Shown here: positions 16,525 through 25,171 of the stretch, one piece after another | How the letters are laid out: each line of letters begins with the position of its first letter | Position numbering within the stretch: the stretch's first letter is position 1 | Source of the DNA: Candidatus Copromonas faecavium (nom. illeg.) | GTDB lineage: Bacteria; Bacillota; Clostridia; Lachnospirales; Lachnospiraceae | Assembly (NCBI GenBank): GCA_018712915.1 | Contig: DVGC01000025.1 | Location: 1 to 64,000, forward strand | DNA: 64,000 bases | Reading direction: 5' to 3' | The notes under the pieces: model-generated | Databases searched by the model: none | What the model saw: the letters and a program-made list of their open reading frames with translations, nothing else | What the model was told of the DNA's origin: nothing | Made by a program: the position numbers and the translations under genes

Positions 16525-18207
16525 CTACGATTCAGTTTTTCCATACGGTGCAGGTTCTTCGGCTACCATTCCTAATGAAGATTGGGACGTTGTGTACTGA
16601 TAGTCCACGACCTTGCTTCCTGTAATGGTTTTTGTTGGGCTAAGCAGCCCAAAATATTTCTCAAAGAACGCTTTCAGTTTTTCAATGACTGTCTGTTTCT
16701 TTTTGTCACGAGAACCGCCGCCGCCAAAACGGGAAACAGGCGGCATCAATCGGTCAACGTCCGTCCCCGTTGTTTTGAGTACGCCATCACGGAAAGCGTT
16801 CTCAACAAACTTTCTGGTTTCTTCCGGTTTCAATTTTTCTTCTGTAATCAAAGTCTGAATATCCGTTTCACGCTGTTCTCTGACAAAGCGTTGCCAGTCT
16901 GCGTTGACATCGGTGCTCGTGTTAATGGTGGCAATAAAGTTTTCAATCAGTTCCTTTTTAGAACGGAGCTGTAAACTGGACTTGATTGCCTTATCAATCG
17001 CAACCAAAATTTCCTTATCTTCGCAGTTTCCGTCATGATATTTTGCAACTAACATCAGGATATAGTCGATGTTCACTTCCACCTGTTTGACCAGTTCCAT
17101 TTCAAACACAACATCGTCCATGATGCTGTCCTTGCTTCCCGGCTTCGGCTTGATTTCATCATACACATCATGGTATGTACCCGTGTAGTCCTGAAAATCA
17201 ATAGGGGACAGGATTTCATTTCCAGCGAAACGGTCAAAAGCAGAAAGGATATTCCTCAGACGGAGAATATTGCCGAACAGGACAATAAAATCCTTCTTGT
17301 TCTGCTCTCCGATGATGGGCTGTCCCAACGGATATTTTTGCAGCAGTTCCGCAATTCGTTCTTCATAGCCTTTCTGTTCACGCCCTTTATCATCAACGCA
17401 ACCATAGTAATAATCCTCATAGGATTTCAGAAGAACAATGCCGTTTGCATCCTTATCTCCGAACAGGGCAATCGCATCATTGGTGGCTTCTTCAAGATCA
17501 CGGAAGCAAACAATGTTGCCGAAAGTCTTTACCGAGTTCAAAATACGACCGTCCGGTGCATTTTTCCATGTAGTAAGCCCCATGTTTTCTTTGGCTCTGT
17601 CTGCTTTGGTATAAACAATTTCTGCCGCAGTCTGCCCCACAATGGCGTAATGGAATTTATTCTGTACCATTGCGTAGAAATCATGGGTAACCTGTGCATC
17701 TTTGTCATAGTCGATACTGCATTCCGCAAAAATGTCCGTAATCTGCTGCCAGATACGGCGTTCGCTTGCACGGATAGAGCGAACTCTTTCCAGCAATTCA
17801 CGGAAGTAATCCTTGCCAAATGCCGTTTTTCCCTGCTTCAAGCGTTCATCGTCCATCGCAAAGCCTTTGAGCATATATTCTTTCAGAACGCTTGTTGCCC
17901 AGATTCTGAACTGGGTTGCCCTGCGGGAATTCACACGATAACCTACGGAAATAATCACATCCAGATTATAGAAGGCAACCGGCTGCTTTACCCCATCAAC
18001 ACGCACTTTTTGCGTGTTGTTCTCTCTGTTCAACTCTCCCTCATCAAACACATTGTTGATATGTTTTCTGATGGTAGATTCGCTTTTATCGAACAAGATA
18101 GCCATCTGATTGGCGGTTATCCAAATGGTTTCGTCCTGAATAAATGCACTGACCGAAACATCTTCTTCGGCAGACTTGCAAATCAAAAACTGAAAATCTT
18201 GGCTCAT
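16525..18207 (-). CDS. Chimera: RhuM family protein joined to the C-terminus of type I restriction subunit HsdR
   Basis: 560 residues. Residues 1 to about 223 are a RhuM-type protein (TANQMAILFDKSESTIRKHI, FYNLDVIISVGYRVNSRRAT, MGLTTWKNAPDG), a family often carried inside type I restriction-modification loci. From about 224 the sequence switches to the C-terminal third of HsdR (NSVKTFGNIVCFRDLEEATN, LFGNILRLRNILSAFDRFAG, SPIDFQDYTG, then MPPVSRFGGGGSRDKKKQTV). The HsdR nuclease and helicase motors are absent, and no HsdS gene remains. The junction lies near 17535 and keeps the frame open. A four-nt ATGA overlap couples it to the upstream HsdM chimera. The simplest reading is a deletion that fused two genes. 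Restriction activity is impossible; any retained role is unknown. Confidence 0.8.
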   Translation of the reverse strand: MSQDFQFLICKSAEEDVSVSAFIQDETIWITANQMAILFDKSESTIRKHINNVFDEGELNRENNTQKVRVDGVKQPVAFYNLDVIISVGYRVNSRRATQFRIWATSVLKEYMLKGFAMDDERLKQGKTAFGKDYFRELLERVRSIRASERRIWQQITDIFAECSIDYDKDAQVTHDFYAMVQNKFHYAIVGQTAAEIVYTKADRAKENMGLTTWKNAPDGRILNSVKTFGNIVCFRDLEEATNDAIALFGDKDANGIVLLKSYEDYYYGCVDDKGREQKGYEERIAELLQKYPLGQPIIGEQNKKDFIVLFGNILRLRNILSAFDRFAGNEILSPIDFQDYTGTYHDVYDEIKPKPGSKDSIMDDVVFEMELVKQVEVNIDYILMLVAKYHDGNCEDKEILVAIDKAIKSSLQLRSKKELIENFIATINTSTDVNADWQRFVREQRETDIQTLITEEKLKPEETRKFVENAFRDGVLKTTGTDVDRLMPPVSRFGGGGSRDKKKQTVIEKLKAFFEKYFGLLSPTKTITGSKVVDYQYTTSQSSLGMVAEEPAPYGKTES

Positions 18208-18656
18208 ACACCCACCTCGATTTCTGCAATGATCTTCGCAATTTTATCACGAAGAGCCTGCTCACGGGCAACGATTTCTTCAATCTCGGCATTGAGTTTT
18301 ACAATGTCAATGACCTCTCTGGTATCCTCTGCTTCCACATAGGTTGAAACAGAAAGGTTATAGTCGTTCTTTGCGATTTCCTTATAAGGAACACTGCGAG
18401 AGAAGTATTCAACATCTGTACGGGAAACAAATTCCTCCACAATGCGGGCTATACTATCCTCGGTCAGCTTGTTGTTGTTCGTAACCTTGACGCATTCGTT
18501 GGATGCATCAATAAACAGTGTGTTGTTGTCTGCTTTATTCCGCTTCAGAACCATAATGCAGGTCGCAATGGAAGTTCCAAAGAACAGATTGCTCGGCAGC
18601 TGAATAATGCCCCGATCTATCAGCAAGTGAAAAAGTTTTTTATAGGTTACAGCCAT
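18204..18656 (-). CDS. Chimera: Xre regulator N-terminus joined to the C-terminus of methylase HsdM
   Basis: 150 residues. The first 15 (MAVTYKKLFHLLIDR) match the start of small Cro/CI-type Xre regulators. From residue 16 on (GIIQLPSNLFFGTSIATC, then TLFIDASNECVKVTNNNKLT and DYNLSVSTYVEAEDTREVID) it is the C-terminal 135 residues of a type I DNA methyltransferase. The S-adenosylmethionine and NPPF motifs of HsdM, and the helix-turn-helix of Xre, are missing. The upstream dyad and promoter appear to be those of the lost Xre gene. Start ATG 18656 has only a modest GGCGG upstream. Its stop overlaps the RhuM chimera start by 4 nt. Confidence 0.75.
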   Translation of the reverse strand: MAVTYKKLFHLLIDRGIIQLPSNLFFGTSIATCIMVLKRNKADNNTLFIDASNECVKVTNNNKLTEDSIARIVEEFVSRTDVEYFSRSVPYKEIAKNDYNLSVSTYVEAEDTREVIDIVKLNAEIEEIVAREQALRDKIAKIIAEIEVGV

Positions 18657-18675
18657 ATAATCCGCCTATGCTTGT

Positions 18676-18706
18676 CATGATAATCACTATTTGATAGTGT
18701 ATCATG
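18676..18706. promoter_or_regulatory. Dyad operator in front of the chimeric restriction remnant
   Basis: CATGATAATCACTAT (18676-18690) and ATAGTGTATCATG (18694-18706) form a long dyad with a TTG centre and a 2-base asymmetry. It covers the -10 of the minus-strand promoter, as expected for an autoregulating Xre repressor whose own helix-turn-helix is now gone. Confidence 0.6.
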
Positions 18707-18724
18707 AAAACGTGAATATTTCAA
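18696..18724 (-). promoter_or_regulatory. Minus-strand promoter of the restriction remnant
   Basis: On the minus strand: TTGAAA (18724-18719), 17-nt spacer, TACACT (18701-18696) inside the dyad. Fairly good sigma-A match. Confidence 0.5.
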
Positions 18725-19101
18725 TTTCGTGGGAATGAATCCAGCTTGAAATTCCTGTCTTAAACCAGCATTTCTTGTAAACCAGGTATGGATGATAGCT
18801 TGGTTTTTCCTTCTTTCTCGGTTCCTATGCAGGGCGCAGGAAATACCGTGGTTTGCAGCTGTGATATTTTCTTTGTCCTGCATGATTGTAACCTTTCCGT
18901 TCATTCTCTGTTCATTCTTAAAAAAAGTCTTTTCACTGCGCCGGATTGGCGCTATAATAGAAGCATATTCCGGGGACCCCGTATGTCATTCCCCGGGCCA
19001 GCGCAAGCTGCGCGGCAAAATCGTATCTGTAATCTTTATTTCATAAACGAATCCCCAAATGATAATGAAAACAGAATGACAAGGAATTAAGGAGACAATG
19101 T
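18707..19101. other. Gap between restriction remnant and rho
   Basis: No convincing gene. An 85-residue minus-strand frame here lacks family features. The gap holds the minus-strand -35 at its left end and a rho promoter (TTTTCA 18931-18936, 17-nt spacer, TATAAT 18954-18959) with a leader of about 135 nt, in which rho autoregulation could act. No clear structure was found in that leader. Confidence 0.5.
18931..18959 (+). promoter_or_regulatory. Promoter of rho
   Basis: TTTTCA (18931-18936), 17-nt spacer, perfect TATAAT (18954-18959). Confidence 0.55.
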
Positions 19102-20496
19102 ATGCGTGAAAAATTGGAGACATTACCACTGATTCAACTGCGTGAACTGGCCAGGGGCCAGGGAATTAAGCATGTCAGCAGCATGAGAAAATCGGAACTG
19201 ATTGACCAGCTCTGTGCCCTTGCCGGAGAGGAACGGGAGGCAGAGAGAACCGAGCCGGCAGAGCGGAAAGAGACTGCCGCAAAGCAGGAGCCGGAACGGA
19301 CGGAAGGAACAAGAAAGCAGGAATCCCATTCTGCCGAACCAAGAAGCGATTTGCAGGAGCTGGACAGCGGCATCGAGGCCAACGGAATCCTGGAGGTGAT
19401 GCCGGATGGCTTCGGCTTTATTCGCTGTGAGAATTTCCTTCCCGGAGAGAATGACGTTTATGTGGCGCCGTCCCAGATCCGCCGGTTTAACATGAAAACA
19501 GGCGATATTGTCCGCGGAAGCCGGAGAGTGAAGACGGCAACGGAGAAATTTGCAGCCCTTCTTTACGTCACTTCCATCAACGGCTATCCCACGTATGCTG
19601 CGGAACGCCGTCCCAATTTCGAAGATCTGACGCCGATTTTCCCCAACCAGAGACTGAGCTTGGAGGTGCGCGGAGGGAAAAATACGACAGCCATGCGGGT
19701 GATGGACTTGCTGGCGCCCATCGGAAAGGGACAGAGAGGCATGATTGTGTCTCCGCCCAAGGCAGGAAAAACGACGCTTTTGAAGCAGGTGGCCAAGGCC
19801 ATTACCACCAATTATCCGTCCATGCACCTGATCATCCTCTTAATCGACGAACGGCCGGAGGAAGTTACAGATATGAAAGAATCGGTGGTGGGCCCGGATG
19901 TTGAGGTGATTTACTCCACCTTCGACGAGCTTCCGGAGCGCCACAGACGGGTATCCGAAATGGTCATTGAACGTGCAAAGCGTCTGGTGGAGCATGGAAG
20001 AGATGTCATGATCCTTCTGGACAGTATAACAAGACTGGCCAGAGCCTATAACCTGGTGGTTCCGCCCAGCGGACGAACTCTTTCCGGCGGTCTGGATCCG
20101 GCGGCCCTTCATATGCCCAAGCGGTTCTTCGGCGCCGCCAGGAATATGAGAGAGGGCGGAAGTCTGACCATTCTTGCGACGGCTCTGGTGGATACAGGAA
20201 GCCGGATGGATGATGTGATTTATGAGGAATTTAAGGGAACCGGCAACATGGAGCTGGTTCTTGACAGAAAGCTGTCAGAGCGGAGAATTTTCCCGGCCAT
20301 CGATATTTTAAAGTCCGGCACCAGACGGGATGATCTGCTGCTTTCCAGAGAAGAAGGAGAGGCTGTGGACAATATCCATAAGGCAACCAACTCCTTAAAG
20401 GGAGAGGAAGCTGTGGAGAAGATTCTGGACATGTTTTCCAGGACGCGGACCAACCGGGAATTTGTGGAGATGGCAAAGAAAATCAGATTTTACTAA
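19102..20496 (+). CDS. rho: Transcription termination factor Rho
   Basis: 464-residue hexameric RNA helicase. Rho N-terminal helix bundle ([20 protein letters not shown]), then an inserted charged segment of about 65 residues (Glu/Arg/Lys-rich, 45-105), then the cold-shock-like RNA-binding domain ([20 protein letters not shown]) and the ATPase core with Walker A ([12 protein letters not shown]), [15 protein letters not shown]-loop and R-loop ([20 protein letters not shown]). Inserts between helix bundle and RNA-binding domain are common outside Proteobacteria. AAGGAGACA lies before ATG 19102. An IclR gene follows after 18 nt and may share the transcript. Confidence 0.97.
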   Translation: MREKLETLPLIQLRELARGQGIKHVSSMRKSELIDQLCALAGEEREAERTEPAERKETAAKQEPERTEGTRKQESHSAEPRSDLQELDSGIEANGILEVMPDGFGFIRCENFLPGENDVYVAPSQIRRFNMKTGDIVRGSRRVKTATEKFAALLYVTSINGYPTYAAERRPNFEDLTPIFPNQRLSLEVRGGKNTTAMRVMDLLAPIGKGQRGMIVSPPKAGKTTLLKQVAKAITTNYPSMHLIILLIDERPEEVTDMKESVVGPDVEVIYSTFDELPERHRRVSEMVIERAKRLVEHGRDVMILLDSITRLARAYNLVVPPSGRTLSGGLDPAALHMPKRFFGAARNMREGGSLTILATALVDTGSRMDDVIYEEFKGTGNMELVLDRKLSERRIFPAIDILKSGTRRDDLLLSREEGEAVDNIHKATNSLKGEEAVEKILDMFSRTRTNREFVEMAKKIRFY

Positions 20497-20514
20497 TCCG
20501 GAGGGGAAAATACG

Positions 20515-21282
20515 ATGGAGGACGGGGGAAAGAATCCCATACAGGTGGCCGGAAAACTGTTTGCGGTCATTGAGCTTCTGGCAGAACACGGTCCCATGGG
20601 AATTATGGAGCTGAGTACCAGTCTGGGATTTCATAAAAGTACGGTTCACAGACTGGTAACGTCTCTGCAGCAGCTGGGATATGTGCGCCAGGATGAGGAA
20701 TCCATGAAATACGGGCTGTCACTGAAATTTCTGGAGATCAGCGGAAAAATTCTGGATCGTACGGATATGACAGCCCTGGTGCATCCGTATCTGAAACGGC
20801 TTTCGGAGCAGACCAGGGAAACGGTTCATCTGGTCCGGCGGGAGGGAACCGAGGCGGTTTACATCGATAAGGAGGAAGACGGAGCCGGTTCCATCCGGAT
20901 GATTTCCAGGGTGGGAAGCCGGATCCCCCTTTATTGTTCCGGCGTGGGAAAGGCGCTGCTGGCGGAAATGGAGGATCGGGAAATCCGGGAGATCTGGGAG
21001 CATTCCAGAATCCTGCGCCTGACGCCGAAAACGATTACGGAACTGGACGGACTGATGGAACATATCGAAGCTGTAAGAAAAAACGGGTATGCCCTGGACG
21101 ATGAAGAGAATGAGGAGGGAGTTCGCTGCGTGGCTGTGAGCCTTCCTGATTATCATAAGCGGCCTGTTTATGCCATGAGCATTTCTGCGCCGGCGGCCCG
21201 GATGACAGAGGAGCGGATCGAAAAACTGGGGGAGGATGTGCTTAAGATAAAAAAAGAGCTCTCGGCGGCCATGGGATTTTAA
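20515..21282 (+). CDS. IclR family transcriptional regulator
   Basis: 255 residues. Winged helix N-terminal (VAGKLFAVIELLAEHGPMGI, STSLGFHKSTVHRLVTSLQQ) and IclR effector domain (RVGSRIPLYCSGVGKALLAE, DDEENEEGVRCVAVSLPDYH). Such proteins control catabolic operons in response to small acids. CGGAGGGG is upstream of ATG 20515. The two CHR genes start 24 nt after it and are the only likely linked targets by position, though IclR control of chromate-type transporters is not an established pairing. Confidence 0.9.
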   Translation: MEDGGKNPIQVAGKLFAVIELLAEHGPMGIMELSTSLGFHKSTVHRLVTSLQQLGYVRQDEESMKYGLSLKFLEISGKILDRTDMTALVHPYLKRLSEQTRETVHLVRREGTEAVYIDKEEDGAGSIRMISRVGSRIPLYCSGVGKALLAEMEDREIREIWEHSRILRLTPKTITELDGLMEHIEAVRKNGYALDDEENEEGVRCVAVSLPDYHKRPVYAMSISAPAARMTEERIEKLGEDVLKIKKELSAAMGF

Positions 21283-21306
21283 AGTCGGGAGTCGGAAAGG
21301 CGCTCA

Positions 21307-21873
21307 ATGAAAACAAAACGCGAAATACTGAAAACGCTGTTCTGGTCCACCCTGTATTTAAGTGCCTTCACCTTCGGCGGAGGCTACGTGATTGTGACTT
21401 TGATGAAAAAGAAATTTGTGGACGAGTACAAATGGATCCGAGAGGATGAAATGTTGGATCTGGTGGCCATCGCCCAGTCCTCTCCCGGAGCCATTGCGGT
21501 CAATGGAGCTATTGTGATCGGATACAAGCTGGCGGGATTTCTGGGGGCGGCCACGGCAATTCTGGCCACCATTCTGCCGCCGTTTGCGGTTATTTCTCTG
21601 GTGTCTGTATTCTATAACGCATTTCGGGAGAATCTGATCATCAGTCTGATGCTGGAGGGGATGCAGGCAGGAGTAGGAGCCGTGATTGCCGTGGTGGTCT
21701 ATGAAATGGGAAGCGGGATAATCAGAGGAAAGAGCACATCTTCCAACATGATTATGGCAGGCGCTTTCCTTGCTTCCTGTGTATTCGGCGTTAATGTGGT
21801 GCTGGTGGTTCTTGTCTGCGGCCTGATTGGAGTGGTGCGGACGCTGGCCAAAGGAAGGGAGGAGAGGGCATGA
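21307..21873 (+). CDS. CHR family ion transporter, first half-size subunit
   Basis: 188-residue membrane protein with the CHR signature FTFGGGYVIVTLMKKKFVDE and AIAQSSPGAIAVNGAIVIGY. This is half the length of fused ChrA transporters; the second half follows as its own gene with a 4-nt overlap. Short-chain CHR pairs work together as one transporter. The family is named for chromate, but the native substrate in anaerobes is uncertain. Confidence 0.88.
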   Translation: MKTKREILKTLFWSTLYLSAFTFGGGYVIVTLMKKKFVDEYKWIREDEMLDLVAIAQSSPGAIAVNGAIVIGYKLAGFLGAATAILATILPPFAVISLVSVFYNAFRENLIISLMLEGMQAGVGAVIAVVVYEMGSGIIRGKSTSSNMIMAGAFLASCVFGVNVVLVVLVCGLIGVVRTLAKGREERA

Positions 21874-22433
21874 TCTATCTGCAGCTGTTCTGGAGCTTTT
21901 TTCAGATTGGTCTGTTCAGCTTCGGCGGCGGATATGCGGCCATGCCTCTGATTCAGGAACAGGTAGTCACATCCCATGGTTGGATGTCCATGGCCGAGTT
22001 TACGGATTTGATTACCATTTCCCAGATGACACCCGGTCCGATTGCCATCAATTCTGCCACCTTTGTGGGAATGAAGATTGCGGGAATGCCCGGGGCGGCA
22101 GTGGCTACGGCCGGATGCATTCTTCCGTCCTGTGTAATTGTTACCCTGCTGGCCAGACTGTATCTGAAATACAGGAGCATGTCCATGATGCAGGGGATTT
22201 TAAATTCCCTGCGTCCTGCGGTGGTGGCTATGGTGGCATCGGCGGGGATTTCTATCCTGATTACTGCTTTTTGGGGCAGCGAAGCGGCTGTCCGGCTTGC
22301 CGGCACCAAATGGAGTATGGTGGGGATCTTCGCAGCCTGCGTCGTGCTTTTGAAAAAATTTGACTGGAATCCTATTGCGGTGATGGTTCTGGCCGGGGTA
22401 ATCCGGGTCATTCTGGCTTTGCCGGGGCAGTAA
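21870..22433 (+). CDS. CHR family ion transporter, second half-size subunit
   Basis: 187 residues with the matching signature FSFGGGYAAMPLIQEQVVTS and TISQMTPGPIAINSATFVGM, about six hydrophobic segments. ATGA overlap with the first subunit gives coupled translation, expected for a one-to-one heterodimer. Chromate or another anion is the presumed substrate from family knowledge only. Confidence 0.88.
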   Translation: MIYLQLFWSFFQIGLFSFGGGYAAMPLIQEQVVTSHGWMSMAEFTDLITISQMTPGPIAINSATFVGMKIAGMPGAAVATAGCILPSCVIVTLLARLYLKYRSMSMMQGILNSLRPAVVAMVASAGISILITAFWGSEAAVRLAGTKWSMVGIFAACVVLLKKFDWNPIAVMVLAGVIRVILALPGQ

Positions 22434-22474
22434 GATTCCGGAGCCGCTATGTTTGCCTGCCGTGCTGCAGACAG

Positions 22475-22525
22475 AAAGGGAGGCTGTGAGAAACGAACGA
22501 ACGTATTTTCACAGTCTCCCTTTGA
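22475..22525. terminator. Convergent terminator between CHR genes and the kinase-like gene
   Basis: AAAGGGAGGCTGTGA (22475-22489) pairs with TCACAGTCTCCCTTT (22509-22523) with one G-U pair; A and T runs at both ends. Confidence 0.65.
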
Positions 22526-22581
22526 TGACAAAACGGATGAATTCCCGGGAGCGAAAGCAGATAAACCGGATAACCGGATCG

Positions 22582-23193
22582 TCAGACAGCGGCGATTTTG
22601 TTCATCCGTTCGCTGGCCAGGCCGGCAAGATACTCGGCAGTTTTTTCCACGCCGCGCTGACTGCTGTCCACCACCAGCTGATAGTCGGAAGCTTCTCCCC
22701 ACTGGCTTTTTGTGTAGTGGTTATAATAGTCGGCCCGCTGGGCATCGACTTTTTTTATGGCCGCTTCAGCATCCTTGCGGCTCATGCGGTTGCGTTCCAT
22801 AATCCGTTCGATTCGCTGAGGCAGGGGAGCCGTAACGAAAACGGAAAACAGATGGGGGCATTCCCGCAGGCAGTGGTTGGCGGTCCGGCCGATGAAGATG
22901 CAGGATTCCTTTTTGGCCAGCTCCTGAATGATCCGGCACTGGGTCCGGTACAGGGTATCGCTTAACGGAACGCCGTCCCGCATTCCTCCTCCGCTTTTCA
23001 TTTTAAATAAGGAAGCGCGGACTCGTTCATCATGAACCCAGAGAACGCCGGCTTCGATTCCGCTTTGCTCCGATGCCATCTCAATCAGTTCCTTGTCATA
23101 AAACGGCAGTTTCAGGAGTCTGGACAGCTGCTCTCCGATGGCGTGACCGCCGCTGCCGTACTGACGTCCGATGGTGATGATGATTTTTTCCAT
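22582..23193 (-). CDS. Cytidylate kinase-like family protein
   Basis: 203-residue P-loop protein (AAA_26 type). N-terminal EKIIITIGRQYGSGGHAIGE carries a relaxed P-loop (GRQYGSGG), then LPFYDKELIEMASEQSG, CIFIGRTANHCLRECPHLFS and RIERIMERNRMSRKDAEAAI. These proteins are common in Clostridia, and the true substrate has not been settled; nucleotide monophosphate phosphorylation is the family guess. The second of two ATGs (23193) has the better spacing to GAAAGGGGG. Single gene, own transcript. Confidence 0.8.
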   Translation of the reverse strand: MEKIIITIGRQYGSGGHAIGEQLSRLLKLPFYDKELIEMASEQSGIEAGVLWVHDERVRASLFKMKSGGGMRDGVPLSDTLYRTQCRIIQELAKKESCIFIGRTANHCLRECPHLFSVFVTAPLPQRIERIMERNRMSRKDAEAAIKKVDAQRADYYNHYTKSQWGEASDYQLVVDSSQRGVEKTAEYLAGLASERMNKIAAV

Positions 23194-23324
23194 CATTTTC
23201 CCCCTTTCACGTTCCTATTCTGTCTTATTTATTATAACATTTTCAGAATACTAGCGCAATGGAACGATTTTTATTTAACAAAAAAAGCATTGTAATTATA
23301 AATTTGTATTTTTGCGAAAATTAC

Positions 23325-23353
23325 TTGCGTTTGCAGGAGGTTATGCTTATAAT
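23325..23353 (+). promoter_or_regulatory. Promoter of the MATE pump
   Basis: TTGCGT (23325-23330), 17-nt spacer, TATAAT (23348-23353). Transcription from about 23360 gives a 150-nt leader. Confidence 0.6.
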
Positions 23354-23400
23354 GAGAATATGAGCCGATATCCTGCGGACGGCGGGATACGAAGTGAAAC

Positions 23401-23487
23401 GTGCAGCAGGGCTGAGGGGGAGTTGTGCAGCCGAAGGTTCCAGGGAGCGCTTTTTGGATGTGCATGCCTTTGCCCGGCCTGCTGCAC
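23401..23487 (+). promoter_or_regulatory. Structured leader of the MATE gene, possible riboswitch
   Basis: GTGCAGCAGG (23401-23410) pairs perfectly with CCTGCTGCAC (23478-23487) and encloses 67 nt containing purine-rich GAGGGGGAG, GCCGAAGG and CCTTTGCCC. The closing stem ends 11 nt before the ribosome site AGGAG (23499-23503). This closed architecture is riboswitch-like. The GGCTGA/GGGGAG/GCCGAAG words recall the lysine riboswitch, but its 5' part is not seen. No class is assigned. Confidence 0.4.
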
Positions 23488-23511
23488 ATAAAAAAGATAG
23501 GAGTCGTGAGT

Positions 23512-24891
23512 ATGGAAGGAAATCTACGAAAGAGCATCGGAAAATTCATGGGCGGTACGAAAAAAGGTTACCAGACGGCATTCCACATGGCGTGGCCTGC
23601 AGTTATGGAATCTTTTTTTATTGCTCTGGCGGGCATGGTGGACTCACTGATGGTGAGTTCTTTGGGAGCTTATGCGGTGGCGGCCGTCGGACTGACTACA
23701 CAGCCCAAGTTTATTGGTCTGTGCCTGTTTATTGCCACCAATGTGTCCGTATCGGCTCTGGTGGCCAGGAGGCGAGGCGAGGATGACAGAAAGGGCGCAA
23801 ATCAGGTACTTTTGATGGCATTTGCGTTTACCGTGCTGGCCGGAATGATCATCAGCCTGATCTGCGTGGTGTTTGCCAATCCCATTATTGCCTTCTGCGG
23901 CGCCAATGAGGATACCCATGAAAGTGCCGTTATTTATTTCCGGATCATTATGGGCGGCATGATGTTCAACATTATTACCATGGTAATCAATGCGGCTCAG
24001 CGGGGAGCGGGAAATACGAAGATTGCCATGCGGACCAATGTGACCTCCAACCTGGTAAATATGGTATTTAATTATCTTCTAATTGGCGGAAATTTCGGCT
24101 TTCCGCGGCTGGAAATTGCCGGGGCAGCCATAGCGACGGTGCTGGGCACGGTGGTTGCATGTGTGATGGCAGTCTGTTCCATCCTTCCCGGGAAGAACTT
24201 TGTCAGCATCCCGTATATGATTAAGGAACGGGTGCGAATCACCCTGGAACCTGCCAAAAATATGGCGAAGATTGCGTCCAGCGTTTTTGTCGAGCAGATA
24301 TTTATGCGGATCGGTTTCCTGACGGTTTCCATTATGGTGGCTAATCTGGGAACGGCGGCTTATGCGGCTCATCAGGTAGGAATGAACATCATGAACCTGT
24401 CGTTTTCTTTTGGAGACGGAATGCAGGTGGCGGCTGTTGCTCTTTGCGGCCGGAGCCTGGGAGAAGGAAGACCGGATGCTGCAAAAATGTACGGCACTGT
24501 CTGCCAGAGAATAGGAAACATGATTTCCGTTGTGCTGGCGGTGATTTACCTGACCTGCGGAGCCCTTCTGTTCCATCTGTTTTTTGATGAGCCGGAGATT
24601 ATCGCCATGGGCGTGGACATTGCCAGAGTTCTTACGATTATCGTGCTTCTGCAGATTGCCCAGGTGATTTATATGGGATGTCTGCGGGGAGCGGGAGATG
24701 TGGTGTTTACGACCATCGCATCCACCATCAGCATTACGTTTATTCGTCCGATTTTTTCCTATTTGCTATGTTACATCTGCGGACTGGGGCTGACCGGAAT
24801 CTGGCTGGGAATTGCCGTGGACCAGTTTTCCAGATTTTGCCTGACCACCTGGCGGTTTAAAAGCGGAAAATGGACCAAAATTAAAATTTAA
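23512..24891 (+). CDS. MATE family multidrug/cation efflux transporter
   Basis: 459 residues with about twelve membrane segments. MATE marks: AWPAVMESFFIALAGMVDSL, AYAVAAVGLTTQPKFIGLCL, INAAQRGAGNTKIAMRTNVT and the repeat-half equivalent MGCLRGAGDVVFTTIASTIS. Exports drugs or metabolites by Na+ or H+ antiport. An upstream frame reaches 23425, but ATG 23512 has AGGAG 8 nt before it and lies after the leader hairpin. Single gene. Confidence 0.92.
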   Translation: MEGNLRKSIGKFMGGTKKGYQTAFHMAWPAVMESFFIALAGMVDSLMVSSLGAYAVAAVGLTTQPKFIGLCLFIATNVSVSALVARRRGEDDRKGANQVLLMAFAFTVLAGMIISLICVVFANPIIAFCGANEDTHESAVIYFRIIMGGMMFNIITMVINAAQRGAGNTKIAMRTNVTSNLVNMVFNYLLIGGNFGFPRLEIAGAAIATVLGTVVACVMAVCSILPGKNFVSIPYMIKERVRITLEPAKNMAKIASSVFVEQIFMRIGFLTVSIMVANLGTAAYAAHQVGMNIMNLSFSFGDGMQVAAVALCGRSLGEGRPDAAKMYGTVCQRIGNMISVVLAVIYLTCGALLFHLFFDEPEIIAMGVDIARVLTIIVLLQIAQVIYMGCLRGAGDVVFTTIASTISITFIRPIFSYLLCYICGLGLTGIWLGIAVDQFSRFCLTTWRFKSGKWTKIKI

Positions 24892-25171
24892 GCCGATATC
24901 TCCTTCCTGCAGGCCCCATCTTTTCTCCTGAGCTGGACGGCTGCCTTGAATTTGTTTGCGGAAAGCGGAGTCTCTTTGATAAAAAGCCTGAGAAAAAGTT
25001 CCAATTCTTAAAAAAGAATAATCTTTCAGAACTTTGTGTGAATATTCTTGACATCTGTCGGACGCTGCATTAGGATAGGGGTGAAAATGACAGGGTGTCA
25101 CCAGGGCTGACTGCTTCAGCCGCGTTTGCGGGTGGCATCCTGCAGAAATAAAAAAGAAAAGGAGCAGCTAT
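24892..25171. other. Gap between MATE gene and ftsH
   Basis: Holds the ftsH promoter TTGACA (25048-25053), 17-nt spacer, TAGGAT (25071-25076). No gene or strong terminator was found in the rest. Confidence 0.6.
25048..25076 (+). promoter_or_regulatory. Promoter of ftsH
   Basis: TTGACA (25048-25053), 17-nt spacer, TAGGAT (25071-25076); the transcript would begin near 25083. Confidence 0.6.

Noticed and set aside
18647..18904. 85-codon minus-strand frame upstream of the Xre-HsdM chimera
   Set aside because: Covers the operator and promoter and shows no recognisable domain.
23401..23487. Naming the MATE leader a lysine or manganese riboswitch
   Set aside because: Only short words are shared with those classes, and the remaining conserved parts are not visible.
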